A stretch of DNA of 64,000 bases from Chloroflexota bacterium (lineage in GTDB: Bacteria > Chloroflexota > Limnocylindria > P2-11E): the NCBI GenBank assembly GCA_005883625.1, contig VBDU01000056.1, positions 1 to 64,000 of the forward strand. The letters are read 5' to 3'. Positions within the stretch are counted from its first letter, which is position 1; the number at the start of each line of letters is the position of its first letter. Positions 1 to 8,638 of the stretch are shown here, piece after piece. The position numbers and the translations under genes were made by a program. A model generated the notes under the pieces. The model ran no database searches. It was not told where the DNA came from and was given only the letters and a program-made list of their open reading frames with translations.

Positions 1-292
1 GCAGCTCGACCGGCTTGAACTCGGGCTGATCCCAGCCGAGCACGGTGTATGGCGGCAGGTTGATGGCCTCCACGCCGCGCAGCTCGGCGATCTCGTCACG
101 GAGAAGACGCTCGAGGCCGCTCTTGAGCTGGAGCGACGCGACCAGCCGGCTCGGACCCGGTCGCGTGAACCACAGCCGGACGCGGGCGACGCCGTCCTCG
201 ACATCGACGAGCTCGACATGACCGCCGCTTCGCTCGAGGTACGGCTGCATCTCCGCGATCTTCTTCGCGACCAGCTCTGTGAGATCCGCCAT
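1..292 (-). CDS. NifU-like domain protein lacking the CxxC pair (C-terminus outside window)
   Basis: Read from an ATG at 292 leftwards off the window edge. The protein starts MADLTELVAKKIAEMQPYLE and continues with SGGHVELVDVEDGVARVRL, the layout of the NifU C-terminal domain (helix, then GGDVELV and a beta hairpin). In iron-sulfur scaffold members the next segment carries CxxC. Here it reads WFTRPGPSRLVASLQ with no cysteine, and the helix ends in the family-like LRGVEAINLPP. A scaffold role is therefore unlikely; it may be a degenerate or regulatory paralogue. The gene is divergent from the dienelactone hydrolase gene, with 62 bases between starts and no clear promoter. Fold assignment fairly sure, function unknown. 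Confidence 0.65.
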   Translation of the reverse strand, partial: MADLTELVAKKIAEMQPYLERSGGHVELVDVEDGVARVRLWFTRPGPSRLVASLQLKSGLERLLRDEIAELRGVEAINLPPYTVLGWDQPEFKPVEL

Positions 293-354
293 GAGGGCGA
301 GGATAGGGAAGGCACGACGCCCGCGCGCCCTGCCTCTGGCACGATGAGCGCAGC

Positions 355-1146
355 ATGTGTCACCCGCCGGGCTCGCGCCCGCCGGAGATCCCTCGCGACC
401 TCCTCCCGCCGATGTCGGGCGGCGCGGGCGGCGAGGACGCGATCCTCACGAGCGCGGACGGGACGAAGCTACGCGCGTATCTCGCGCGCGCGACCAGGAG
501 CGCCGACGGCGCGGGCGTCGTCATCGCTCCCGACGTGCGGGGCCTGCACCCCTTCTACGAGGAGCTGGCGGAGCGCTTCGCGGCCGCCGGCGTCCAGGCG
601 ATCGCCTTCGATTACTTCGGTCGCACCGCGGGCACCGAGCGCCGAGGGGACGACGTCGACGTCATGCCGCACGTCCGCCAGACCACGCCCAAGGGCGTCT
701 TCGCCGACATCGCGGCGTCGCTCGCACACCTCGAGAAGCAGACCGGTGCGCGGCGGCGATTCGTCCTCGGGTTCTGCTTCGGCGGCCGGGTCGCGTTCCT
801 CTCCTCGGCGGAGCAGCCAGGGATCGCCGGTGTCGTGGGCTTCTACGGCCGGCTCTCCAAACGCGAGGGCGAGACATGGCCGGTCCCGGCCGAGGAAGCG
901 AACCGAATGAGGGCGCCGGTGCTCGGTCTGATGGGTGGCGCGGATCCGGGCATCCCGCAGCGCGACGTCGACGCGTTCGACAAGGCGCTCCGCGAAGGCG
1001 GCGTCAAGCATCATCTGGAGGTGTATCCCGGCGCGCCGCACTCCTTCTTCGACCGCACGTTCGCCGACCACAAGGCTGCCTGCGACGACGCGTGGCGTCG
1101 CGTGCTCGCCTTTTTCCGGACGGGAGATCCCGCCGCGCGGTCGTGA
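355..1146 (+). CDS. Dienelactone hydrolase family protein
   Basis: Cytosolic alpha/beta hydrolase of the dienelactone hydrolase family (about 230-260 aa; here 263). The nucleophile elbow is GFCFGG with a catalytic cysteine, as in carboxymethylenebutenolidase. The acid lies in GGADPGIP and the histidine in GAPHSFF, giving the Cys-Asp-His triad in the right order. An in-frame ATG at 412 gives MSGGAGGEDAILTSADGT and fits the usual family N-terminus better than the first ATG at 355; neither has a good ribosome site. The stop overlaps the GTG of the downstream LysE-type gene (GTGA), so the two are probably co-translated. The substrate cannot be read from sequence. Confidence 0.85.
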   Translation: MCHPPGSRPPEIPRDLLPPMSGGAGGEDAILTSADGTKLRAYLARATRSADGAGVVIAPDVRGLHPFYEELAERFAAAGVQAIAFDYFGRTAGTERRGDDVDVMPHVRQTTPKGVFADIAASLAHLEKQTGARRRFVLGFCFGGRVAFLSSAEQPGIAGVVGFYGRLSKREGETWPVPAEEANRMRAPVLGLMGGADPGIPQRDVDAFDKALREGGVKHHLEVYPGAPHSFFDRTFADHKAACDDAWRRVLAFFRTGDPAARS

Positions 1147-1763
1147 CGATCGACGGCTCGCTGCTCGCGTTCACGGGGATCGTCGCGCTCCTGACGGTCC
1201 TTCCCGGCGCAGATATGGCGCTCGTCGCGAAGGTCACGCTGAACGAGGGTCGGCGCGCCGCGTTCCTCACGAGCCTTGGCATCACGGCCGGCCTGCCGAT
1301 CCACGCGACCGCGTCGGCGCTCGGGCTCTCGATCGTCCTCGCGACGTCGGCCGAGGCCTTCACGGTGGTGAAGGTCGCGGGCGCCGGGTATCTCGCGTAC
1401 CTCGGCATCCGAACGCTGCGCGATTCCTTCCGCCGCGACTTCGGCCCGTCCGCGACACCGCGGCGGACCAAGGCGGCGGGCGCGTTCGCGCAGGGCTTCC
1501 TCACCAACGTGCTGAACCCGAAGGTCGCGCTCTTCTATCTCACGTTCCTCCCACAGTTCATCGCGCCCGGTGACAGCGTGCTGGCGAAGTCTCTGCTCCT
1601 CGCCGGGATCCATGCGGGGCTCGGCCTCGTATGGCTGCCGCTCTACGCCCTCGCGATCGACCGTCTCGGCAGGCTCGTCGAGGGCGCGCGACGCTGGCTC
1701 GAGCGCGTCTCGGGAGGCGCGCTCATCGGACTTGGCGTTCGTCTCGCCTTCGAACGCCGCTGA
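1143..1763 (+). CDS. LysE/RhtB family amino-acid exporter
   Basis: Integral membrane protein of 206 aa, the normal size for LysE/RhtB exporters, with about six hydrophobic segments. The N-terminal PGADMALVAK and the central FAQGFLTNVLNPKVALFYL are typical of the family (N-P-K in the GFLTNLLNPK motif). The GTG start at 1143 overlaps the upstream TGA by four bases. It would export amino acids or derivatives such as homoserine or threonine by proton antiport; the substrate is not predictable. The next gene begins 58 bases downstream. Confidence 0.88.
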   Translation: MTIDGSLLAFTGIVALLTVLPGADMALVAKVTLNEGRRAAFLTSLGITAGLPIHATASALGLSIVLATSAEAFTVVKVAGAGYLAYLGIRTLRDSFRRDFGPSATPRRTKAAGAFAQGFLTNVLNPKVALFYLTFLPQFIAPGDSVLAKSLLLAGIHAGLGLVWLPLYALAIDRLGRLVEGARRWLERVSGGALIGLGVRLAFERR

Positions 1764-1821
1764 AGGGCGAATGCGTCGCAGTTAGCGGAATGGGCCGACC
1801 GACGCGAGATACGCTCGGGCC

Positions 1822-2217
1822 ATGACTATGTTCCTGCTCTTCGTGCTCGGTACCGTGGGGTTCGCGGCCATCACGTACTTCGAGCAATTCCCCGTGCTCG
1901 GCTGGCTGGGCGCGCTCGTGTCGGTGGTCGCCTGGATCGCGATCGCCCGCGCCTCGGCACGCGTGACGGACAAAGGCGCCGCCCGCGCGAAGGTCTGGGC
2001 CGCGATCCTCGGCGCCTGGACCGGCCTCGTGGGGGCGGTGACCGCATGGGCGCTCCAGACGGGCAACCTCTTCGGGCTATCGACCGACCCGCTCGCGCGC
2101 CTGGGCGCCGGTTTCGGCTTCGTGGGCGCGACGCTCGGGCTGTTCTACTGGCCCGTGATCGGAGCGGGCGTGTGCTTCGCGTTCGCGCTCTATTTCACCT
2201 CGCGTCGCTTCGCCTAA
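1822..2217 (+). CDS. Small four-helix membrane protein of unknown function
   Basis: I do not recognise a family. The 131-aa product has four clear hydrophobic segments (about residues 3-20, 26-45, 57-78 and 92-126) joined by short loops, with a basic patch ARVTDKGAARAK between helices 2 and 3. The composition is that of a real membrane protein. It starts at an ATG 58 bases after the LysE-type gene and ends just before a palindromic repeat that separates it from the convergent VWA gene. Confidence 0.6.
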   Translation: MTMFLLFVLGTVGFAAITYFEQFPVLGWLGALVSVVAWIAIARASARVTDKGAARAKVWAAILGAWTGLVGAVTAWALQTGNLFGLSTDPLARLGAGFGFVGATLGLFYWPVIGAGVCFAFALYFTSRRFA

Positions 2218-2299
2218 TTCATCGCAGGGGGCGGACCCCCTGCAACCCCCCGTTGTTGGCGCCCTTCAGGCGCCAGGTGACCGCTGCCCCTTCGCTGAG
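2218..2299. repeat. Intergenic palindromic repeats (two hairpins)
   Basis: The gap between two convergent genes holds GCAGGGGG-cgga-CCCCCTGC at 2224-2243 (perfect 8-bp stem) followed by AACCCCCC, then TGGCGCC-cttca-GGCGCCA at 2257-2275. No T-run follows either hairpin, so they are not ordinary intrinsic terminators. The first belongs to the GCAGGGG/CCCCTGC class also seen at 20672 and 33284. Confidence 0.75.
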
Positions 2300-4396
2300 T
2301 TAGGCCACCCGCCGCCGCTTGTGCGAGACGTAGTCGACGAGCACGTACTCGCCGAGACGCTCGGGCTCGACGTAGAACGCGCGCCCTGTGTTGAGCTTCG
2401 ACATCTGGTTCACGAAGTCCACGAGGTAGTGCCCGCGGGCGAGCATGAACGTGTTGATGGTGATGCCCTCGCGCGTGCAACGGACGACCTCACGCAGCGT
2501 CTCCTCGAACGTCCGCCGCGTCGGTGGGTAGCTGAAGCGGGGGATCGGGTTCCCGGCCTCGAAGTGCGCGGTCGGCTCGCCGTCGGTGATGAGGATGATC
2601 TGCTTGTTCTTCCCGCGAGACCGTGAGAGCAGCTTGCGTGCGGTCTCGAAGGCGTGCTGCATGTTCGTGCCGTACACGTACTCGTTCCACGTGAGCCGCG
2701 GGAGGTCCGTCGGCCGCAGCTGCGTCGCGTACGCCGAGAACCCCACGATGTAGAGGTCGTCCTTGGGGAACGTCGAGCGGATGAGCGAGTCCAGCGCGAG
2801 CGTGACCTTCTTCGCCGCGAGGAAGCAGCCGCGGAAGAGCATCGACCGCGAGACGTCCACGAGGATCGCGGTGGCGGACTGCGTCACGAGCTCGGTCCGG
2901 TAGACGTCGAAGTCCTCGGCCGCGAGCTTCACCGAGGCCCGCTTGGGCTCGGGCGCCTCTAAGGAGTCGTCCTTCGAGGTGACCGCTTCCGTCGCGCGCT
3001 CCGGCGCGTCCTCCGTCCGCTCCGCGGCGCCGCGGATCACGGCGTTGCGCACCGTGCCAGGCAGGTCGAGGAGGAACGGGTCGCCGAACTCGTACGTCTT
3101 GAGCTCGTCCGTCGGGTCGCCCCCGCGCCCGCGCGCGCGCGAGCGGTGGCCGCCGAACGCGTCGCGCTTCAGCGTCGCGAAGATCTCCTCGAGCGAGCGC
3201 TGGCCGATCTTGCGGATCCCGCGCGGCGTGAGCTCGTACCGATCGCCGTCCTTCCGGATGAGCCCCGCCTCCTCGAGGAGCTCGGTCATCCGTCGCAGCT
3301 CGTCGAGCGACTGACGCGCGCTCTGCCCCGCGAGACGCTCGACCTGGTCGCGGTCGATGTCGGCGAGGTCGTTCGCGTTCCGCGCGCTCCGGACCACGTC
3401 CTCCATATCCGAAAGCTGGTTCATCTCATCCATGAGGCCGAGCGCTTCCGCGAGCGTCAGTGGCTCATCACCCGAGACCTGATGGTCGTAGCTCTCCATC
3501 GGCATGAGCTGGCCCAGCGTCTCGGCGAGCTCGTTCATCGCATCCTGCAGGCCGGGATCGTTGAACGCGGCGCCGAGCAGCTCCTCGAGCTGGTTGCGCA
3601 TGTCGTCCGACATGCTCGACCACAGCGACCGCATCGCCGCCATGCCCTGCGCGAGCTGGCGGAGGAGGTCGTCCCAATCCTTCGCGCCGCCCGCGAGCTC
3701 CGGGTACTGGCGCTGGAAGGCCTCGAAGTCGGGCTCGCCGCCCTCCATCCGCTCCTTCAGCGCGCGATTGAGGTCGCGGATCATCTGGCGCGTCCGCTCG
3801 AGCTGCTCCGGGGTCAGGCCTTTGAGCGAGTCGCGCATGTTCTTGAAGTACGAGCCGAGGACCTGCTGCTGCAGCTGCTTGAGGAGCTCCTGGTACTTCT
3901 CGGCCGCCTTCGGCTCGACGAACTCGTAGTCCTTCAGCGCGCGCATCGCGCGTCCGAAATCGTCCGGAAGCTCGTCGAGCTGGGCCGTCCGCTCCGCGGC
4001 GAGCTTCTCCATCGCCGCCCTCAGCTGTTCGTTCGGCGCGGGCGCCTTGCGTCGACGCTCGAGGCCTTCGCGCTCGAGGCGCTTGACCTCCTCGAGCTTC
4101 TCCTTCAGCTCGTCGAACGTCCGCGAGAGATCGTGGCGTTCGGCCCGCCGCTGCTTCGCCGCACGGAGACGCTCGAGGAGATCCTTGAGCCCTTCCATCC
4201 GCCCCGGGATGCCCCACCGCGCGAGGCGGGCCATCGCGGTCTCGAGGTCGCCCCCGGAGAGGAGCTCGTCCGACATCGCGCCGAGCAGCTCCTCCGCCTC
4301 GAGCGCGTCGAGACGCTGCGTCCCATCCCAGCGCGAGTAGCGGATGTCGCCGAAGGGCTCGTTGAAGCGGGGCGGCTCGCTGCGCGGCATGGCCAT
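2300..4396 (-). CDS. VWA-domain protein paired with a BchI/MoxR-type ATPase
   Basis: A 698-aa cytosolic protein. The first 400 or so residues are helical and charged, with coiled-coil-like stretches (DELKEKLEEVKRLEREGLER). The C-terminal third is a von Willebrand A domain with a complete MIDAS site: DVSRS, a threonine in GTNMQ and an aspartate in LITDGEPT. VWA proteins next to AAA+ ATPases of the magnesium-chelatase/MoxR group usually work with them to remodel or insert metals into a partner. The ATPase gene lies 31 bases upstream on the same strand but is broken as assembled. Domain calls are secure; the target is unknown. Confidence 0.85.
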   Translation of the reverse strand: MAMPRSEPPRFNEPFGDIRYSRWDGTQRLDALEAEELLGAMSDELLSGGDLETAMARLARWGIPGRMEGLKDLLERLRAAKQRRAERHDLSRTFDELKEKLEEVKRLEREGLERRRKAPAPNEQLRAAMEKLAAERTAQLDELPDDFGRAMRALKDYEFVEPKAAEKYQELLKQLQQQVLGSYFKNMRDSLKGLTPEQLERTRQMIRDLNRALKERMEGGEPDFEAFQRQYPELAGGAKDWDDLLRQLAQGMAAMRSLWSSMSDDMRNQLEELLGAAFNDPGLQDAMNELAETLGQLMPMESYDHQVSGDEPLTLAEALGLMDEMNQLSDMEDVVRSARNANDLADIDRDQVERLAGQSARQSLDELRRMTELLEEAGLIRKDGDRYELTPRGIRKIGQRSLEEIFATLKRDAFGGHRSRARGRGGDPTDELKTYEFGDPFLLDLPGTVRNAVIRGAAERTEDAPERATEAVTSKDDSLEAPEPKRASVKLAAEDFDVYRTELVTQSATAILVDVSRSMLFRGCFLAAKKVTLALDSLIRSTFPKDDLYIVGFSAYATQLRPTDLPRLTWNEYVYGTNMQHAFETARKLLSRSRGKNKQIILITDGEPTAHFEAGNPIPRFSYPPTRRTFEETLREVVRCTREGITINTFMLARGHYLVDFVNQMSKLNTGRAFYVEPERLGEYVLVDYVSHKRRRVA

Positions 4397-4427
4397 CGTC
4401 AGATGAGAGGCGCAGCCGAGAGATTGA

Positions 4428-5709
4428 TCATGCTCTGAAGGTCGACCTCAGCTCGCCGCGCTCCTTGTTGAGCTTGCGGTTGAGGTGCAGTCCCTCGAGG
4501 ACGAACTCGACCGCCGCCGCGATCGCGGCCGGATTGCCGGTGGCGCCGAGCTTGCCGACCGCGCCCTTCATGCCGGGGATCTGCAGCGCCTGCTTCACGT
4601 ACTCCTGGCTCGGGAGAGACGGCGAGACGTGCATCGTCGCGCCGCGCTGGAAGGCGGCGAGGAGCGCGTCGAACTCGACGAGCGAGAACGTGCGGTTGAA
4701 GACGTTGAGGATCGAGCGCTGCACGAGGCGATCGATGACCCGCTCCTCCGAGATCTCGCCGACCGATTCAAGCTCGATCTTGCCGGCGGTCGACGCCACC
4801 ACGGCCGGAAGGTCGCTGATGCGCGGCACGACCGAGGTCTCGCCGTTGCGGAGCGCGCGCTTCAGCGCCGCCGACACGAGGTTCTCGTAGTTCGAGACGG
4901 TGACGCGGACGGAGACGCCGGACCGCTGCGAGATCTCGGGCGACCGGCGGGCGAGCTGCGAGACCTCGGCGAGGATCTCCTTCATGTACCCCGGGACGAC
5001 GGTCGTGATGCCTTCGTCCTCGAAGCTCTGCCGCTCCTGCTCCATGATCCCGACCTCGGTCGCGATCTCCCGGCAGACGCACCTTGTAGCCGCGGATTTG
5101 GACGTCGCGCTCCTCCATCACGTTGAGAAGGCCGACCTGGACGCGCTCGGCGAGGTCGGGGAGCTCGTTCAGCGCGAAGATCCCGCGGTGGGTCCGCGGC
5201 ACCAGCCCGTAGTGGATCGTGAGCTCGTCGGAGAGATAGCGGCCCTCGGCGACCTTGATCGGGTCGACCTCGCCGATGAGATCGGCGATCGAGATGTCCG
5301 GCGTGGCGAGCTTCTCGCTGTAGCGCAGGTCCGGCGTGAGCCACACGAGCTCCACGGCGTCACCGTCGTTCGCCACGCGGTACTTGCAGGCGGCGCAGAT
5401 CGGGGCGAAGGGGTCGTCGTTGATCTCGCAGCCGGCGATCGCCGGCACGACCGGGTCGAGGAGCTCGATGAGCTGGCGCGCGATGCGCGTCTTCGCCTGA
5501 CCGCGCTCGCCGAGGAAGATGATGTCCTGTCCGGAGAGGATCGCGTTCTCGATCTGCGGGATGACCGTCGCCTCGAACCCGACGATCCCCTGGAAGAGCG
5601 CCGTCTTCTTCGCGAGTGCCTCGATCAGGTTGGCGCGCAGCTCTTCCTTCACCGTGCGCGAGCGGTAGCCGGTCTCGCGAAGCGCGCCGATCGTGGTCGG
5701 TCGGGTCAT
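4428..5709 (-). pseudogene. BchI/MoxR-type AAA+ ATPase, internal deletion and frameshift
   Basis: The N-terminal part (5709 to about 5065) carries a MoxR-like Walker A (GERGQAKT), the family cysteine cluster near CEINDDPFAPICAACKY, and a Walker B-like segment ending FALNELPDLAERVQ. After QIRGYKVRLP the frame is lost. A second frame resumes with IATEVGIMEQERQSFEDEG and runs to 4428 through ISQRSGVSVRVTV and ISDLPAVVASTAGKIE. Relatives have about 45 residues between these two pieces, including the sensor-1 segment (ASANPEDY-type); these are absent. It is either a true null allele or an assembly deletion. The start overlaps the upstream ATPase stop (ATGA). The pair with the VWA gene is expected to form a chelatase-like machine. 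Confidence 0.75.
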
Positions 5710-6590
5710 TCGGTCGGATCTCCTCTGACGAGCTGTGGGACGCGCTCTCCACGGTATGACGCGAGCGCCTCACGGACCTCGGGGATCTCGCGGCAGCCAC
5801 GCCGGCGGAGGTCGTCGAGGAAGGCCGCGCGGCGGGCGAGCTCCGTCGCGGACTCGCGCTCGTCCGTCTTCCGCAGGGCCGCGAGGAGCGCGAGCTCGGC
5901 ATGGTCCTCGTGGCGATGGCTGTCGCCACGCTGGACGTGCTCCACGAGAGGCACCAGACGGATCCCCCTGCCGTTGTCGGGCGTAAGGCGATGGAGCGTG
6001 ACCACGCGCCGCGCGTACTCGCCTCGCATCGTCGAGTGGATCCGCATGACCATGAGCAGGTCGACGCGCGCGAGGTCGGCGGGATCGACGCCGAGCTCGT
6101 CGGTGAGCTGCGTGACCGCTTCCTCAGCGCTGTCCGCGTGGAGCGTCGAACCGAGCGCGTAGCCGCGGCGCAGCGTCTCGAACACGCGCACCGCTTTCGG
6201 CCCCCAGAGATAGACGGGAAGGTGCGACGACAGCTCGTTGCCGAGCAGGATCGTGTCGGTGGGCTTCGTCTGTGCGAGGTAGTCGAAGGTCTCGACCCAT
6301 CCCCTAATGAAGATCCGCCGCACGCGATTCGGCAGGAAGTCGAGCAAGGCCGTGAGCGTCGTCGTCTTCCCGGAGTGCGGCTGCTCGGCCGCGATGAGGA
6401 GCGAGCCATGCGCCTCGAGGACCATGCCGCAGAGCGCGGCCGTCCGCGTATCCATGTTGCCCGCGTCGAGGATCTCGCTGACCGACATCGGGATCGGTGG
6501 ATCCCAGTTCCAGCCCCACCAACCGACCGGCACGTCGTAGTCGCGTGGCGAAAGTGGATGTTCGACGAGGGGCTGGCGCCGGTATTGCAA
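5706..6590 (-). CDS. PilT/GspE-like secretion-type ATPase domain protein
   Basis: A 294-aa P-loop protein. EQPHSGKTTT sits where Walker A should be, although the first residue of the motif is Glu rather than Gly or Ala. TILLGNEL follows in the Walker B region and GSTLHADSAEEAVTQL resembles the His box of PilT/GspE/CpaF ATPases. The N-terminal hexamer-forming domain of pilus motors is absent, so it is a stand-alone motor domain. It is the first gene of a minus-strand operon with the BchI/MoxR-type ATPase (four-base overlap) and the VWA protein, which suggests a shared complex rather than a pilus. Fold call good, role unknown. Confidence 0.7.
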   Translation of the reverse strand: MQYRRQPLVEHPLSPRDYDVPVGWWGWNWDPPIPMSVSEILDAGNMDTRTAALCGMVLEAHGSLLIAAEQPHSGKTTTLTALLDFLPNRVRRIFIRGWVETFDYLAQTKPTDTILLGNELSSHLPVYLWGPKAVRVFETLRRGYALGSTLHADSAEEAVTQLTDELGVDPADLARVDLLMVMRIHSTMRGEYARRVVTLHRLTPDNGRGIRLVPLVEHVQRGDSHRHEDHAELALLAALRKTDERESATELARRAAFLDDLRRRGCREIPEVREALASYRGERVPQLVRGDPTE

Positions 6591-6627
6591 CTTGTTCCGA
6601 GCCTAGCACGCTATCCTCTCGGCTCCG

Positions 6628-6774
6628 GTGGCGACCGAAGAGCGGAACATCGACGATCCCGCGCTCCTCGCTGAGCAGGCGCGCGAGAACGTCGAGAAGG
6701 CGGCGGCCGACCTCCGGTCGCAGAGCCTTCCCATCGAGACCGAGCCTCCAACGGTCTTCACGCCGCCAACGTGA
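6628..6774 (+). CDS. Small acidic protein coupled to amidase
   Basis: A GTG at 6628 opens a 48-aa frame (MATEERNIDDPALLAEQARE and on to a proline-rich end, EPPTVFTPP) whose TGA overlaps the GTG of the amidase (GTGA). Composition is protein-like: acidic, with a helical middle. Small subunits (AtzG- or GatC-like) precede some amidase-signature enzymes, so a chaperone or subunit role is possible, but I see no motif that proves it. It is divergent from the ATPase operon, 37 bases away. Confidence 0.5.
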   Translation: MATEERNIDDPALLAEQARENVEKAAADLRSQSLPIETEPPTVFTPPT

Positions 6775-8198
6775 GCCGCTTCGCGACGATCGCGGAGCTG
6801 GCGCGCGCTCTCCGCGGACGTAAGGTCTCGGCCGTCGAGCTCGCGACCGAGACGTGCGATCTCCTCGAGACCCTCGCTCCCCGCTACCACGCCCTCGCGA
6901 CGCTGACGCGCGAGCGCGCGCTCACCGAGGCGAGGGCCGCGGACCGCGCGCTTGCCCGAAAGGCCGCGAACCCGCTCACGGGCATCCCGTACGGCGCGAA
7001 GGATCTCCTCGCGGCGCGCGGGGCGCCGACGACGTGGGGCGCTCCGCCGTACCGCGACCAGGTCATCGACATGGACGCGACCGCGATCGCGAAGCTGAAG
7101 CGGGCCGGCGCGGTGCTCGCGGCGAAGCTCGCGATGGTCGAGCTCGCCGGCGGCGGCGGCTACCGGTACCCGAGCGCCTCGCTGCAGGGACCCGGCCTCA
7201 ACCCGTGGGATCGCGGACGCTGGTCCGGTGGCTCGTCGAGCGGCTCCGCGTCCGCGGTCGGCGCCGGCCTCGTGCCGTTCGCCCTCGGGTCCGAGACGTC
7301 GGGCTCGATCGGGACGCCGTCCGCGTATTGCGGCGTGACCGGGCTCCGCCCGACGTACGGCCTCGTTTCGCGGCACGGCGCGATGGCGCTCTCGTGGACG
7401 CTCGACAAGATCGGGCCGATGGCGCGGACCGCCGAGGACTGTGCCATCGTCCTCGAGGCCATCGCCGGTCCGGACGCCGACGATCGGACCGCGAGCGGGA
7501 AGCGCTTCCGGCCGCTCGCCGCCCGTGCCGCGGCCTCGGCGGCGAAGCGCGCGCGCGTCGGTTACGCCGAGGAGGACGTCGCGGACCACGCCTCGACCGA
7601 GGGGAAGGCGGCCCTCGCAAAAGGCGTCGCCGAGCTGCGCAACATCGTGCCGCACTTCGCACGCGCCACACTCCCGGCGATGCCGTTCGGGCCGATGGTG
7701 CAAACGGTCTACGCGAGCGAGGGCGCTTCGATCTTCGCGGAGCTCATCGAGGGGCCGCGCTTCGAGGAGCTCGTCGATGCCCGGCAGAAGGCGGGCCTGC
7801 GCGCGTCGCTCGAGATCAAGGCACGCGACTACCTGCGGGCGATGCGGCTCCGGACCACGCTCATCGAGGCGTATGCGGCGATCTTCACGAACGTAGACGT
7901 GATCCTCACGATGGGGCGCGCCGCTACGGCGACGCGGGTGACGCAGCCCCTCGACCTACCGCCGACCGCTGGCGGCGCCGTCGCGCAGCCCACGAAGCGG
8001 CCCGGGAACACCGGGATGATCGCCGCGGGCAACCTCGCCGGACTCCCCGCCATCTTCTTCCCGTGCGGCTTCGCCACGGACGGCCTCCCGGTGGGGCTGC
8101 AGCTCGTCGGGCCGCCGTTCAGCGAGGCACTGCTCGTCGCGATCGTCGCGGCATACCAGGGCGAGACGGGCCACCACCTGAAGCGTCCCCGCGATTGA
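6771..8198 (+). CDS. Amidase signature family protein
   Basis: A 475-aa enzyme with the complete Ser-cisSer-Lys machinery of the amidase signature family: Lys77 in IPYGAKDLLA, the cis-serine in WSGGSSSGSAS (about residue 155) and the nucleophile in GSETSGSIG (about residue 179). It hydrolyses a carboxamide or acts as a GatA-like amidotransferase subunit. The lack of adjacent gatB or gatC and the typical amidase length favour a stand-alone amidase. The GTG start is coupled to the small upstream ORF; the stop is coupled to the NUDIX gene (TTGA). Confidence 0.88.
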   Translation: MSRFATIAELARALRGRKVSAVELATETCDLLETLAPRYHALATLTRERALTEARAADRALARKAANPLTGIPYGAKDLLAARGAPTTWGAPPYRDQVIDMDATAIAKLKRAGAVLAAKLAMVELAGGGGYRYPSASLQGPGLNPWDRGRWSGGSSSGSASAVGAGLVPFALGSETSGSIGTPSAYCGVTGLRPTYGLVSRHGAMALSWTLDKIGPMARTAEDCAIVLEAIAGPDADDRTASGKRFRPLAARAAASAAKRARVGYAEEDVADHASTEGKAALAKGVAELRNIVPHFARATLPAMPFGPMVQTVYASEGASIFAELIEGPRFEELVDARQKAGLRASLEIKARDYLRAMRLRTTLIEAYAAIFTNVDVILTMGRAATATRVTQPLDLPPTAGGAVAQPTKRPGNTGMIAAGNLAGLPAIFFPCGFATDGLPVGLQLVGPPFSEALLVAIVAAYQGETGHHLKRPRD

Positions 8199-8638
8199 GG
8201 CGCTGGGCGCGGCCGCTCGCGCTCGCCGTCATCCGGCGCGGCGACGCGATCCTCGTCTTTGAGGTCGTCGACGAGGTGAAAGGCGTGACGGGCTATCGGC
8301 CGCCAGGCGGCACCATCGAGTTCGGCGAGCGCAGCGAGGATGCGGTGATCCGCGAGATCCGCGAAGAGCTGTCGGCCGAGCTCACCGACGTCCGCCCCCT
8401 CGGGACGCTCGAGAACATCTTCCGCTTCCGTGGCGAGGCGAGCCACGAGATCATCGTCGTCTACCAGGGCGGTCTCGCGGACGCGACGTTCTACGACCGC
8501 GAGACCATCGACGGGGTCGAGGCGAACGGCGAGCCGCTGTCCTGCTCGTGGCGGCGGCTTGCGGACTTCGGTCCGCGCGCGCCCCTGTACCCCGATGGGC
8601 TGCTCGAGCTGCTCACGCAGGACGCCTCCGGGCGGTAG
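8195..8638 (+). CDS. NUDIX hydrolase
   Basis: A 147-aa NUDIX protein. The Nudix box reads GGTIEFGERSEDAVIREIRE followed by ELSAEL, matching G-x5-E-x7-REUxEExGU. The TTG at 8195 overlaps the amidase stop by four bases; no ATG or GTG is available before the first beta strand, so TTG is the likely start. It would hydrolyse a nucleoside diphosphate-linked substrate. The 3' end overlaps the convergent acetyltransferase gene by 26 bases. Confidence 0.88.
   Translation: MRRWARPLALAVIRRGDAILVFEVVDEVKGVTGYRPPGGTIEFGERSEDAVIREIREELSAELTDVRPLGTLENIFRFRGEASHEIIVVYQGGLADATFYDRETIDGVEANGEPLSCSWRRLADFGPRAPLYPDGLLELLTQDASGR

Noticed and set aside
3146..4438. Long plus-strand ORF opposite the VWA gene
   Set aside because: Its residues (Leu/Arg/Glu-rich, no motifs) mirror the GC3 pattern of the minus-strand VWA gene, which has clear MIDAS motifs.
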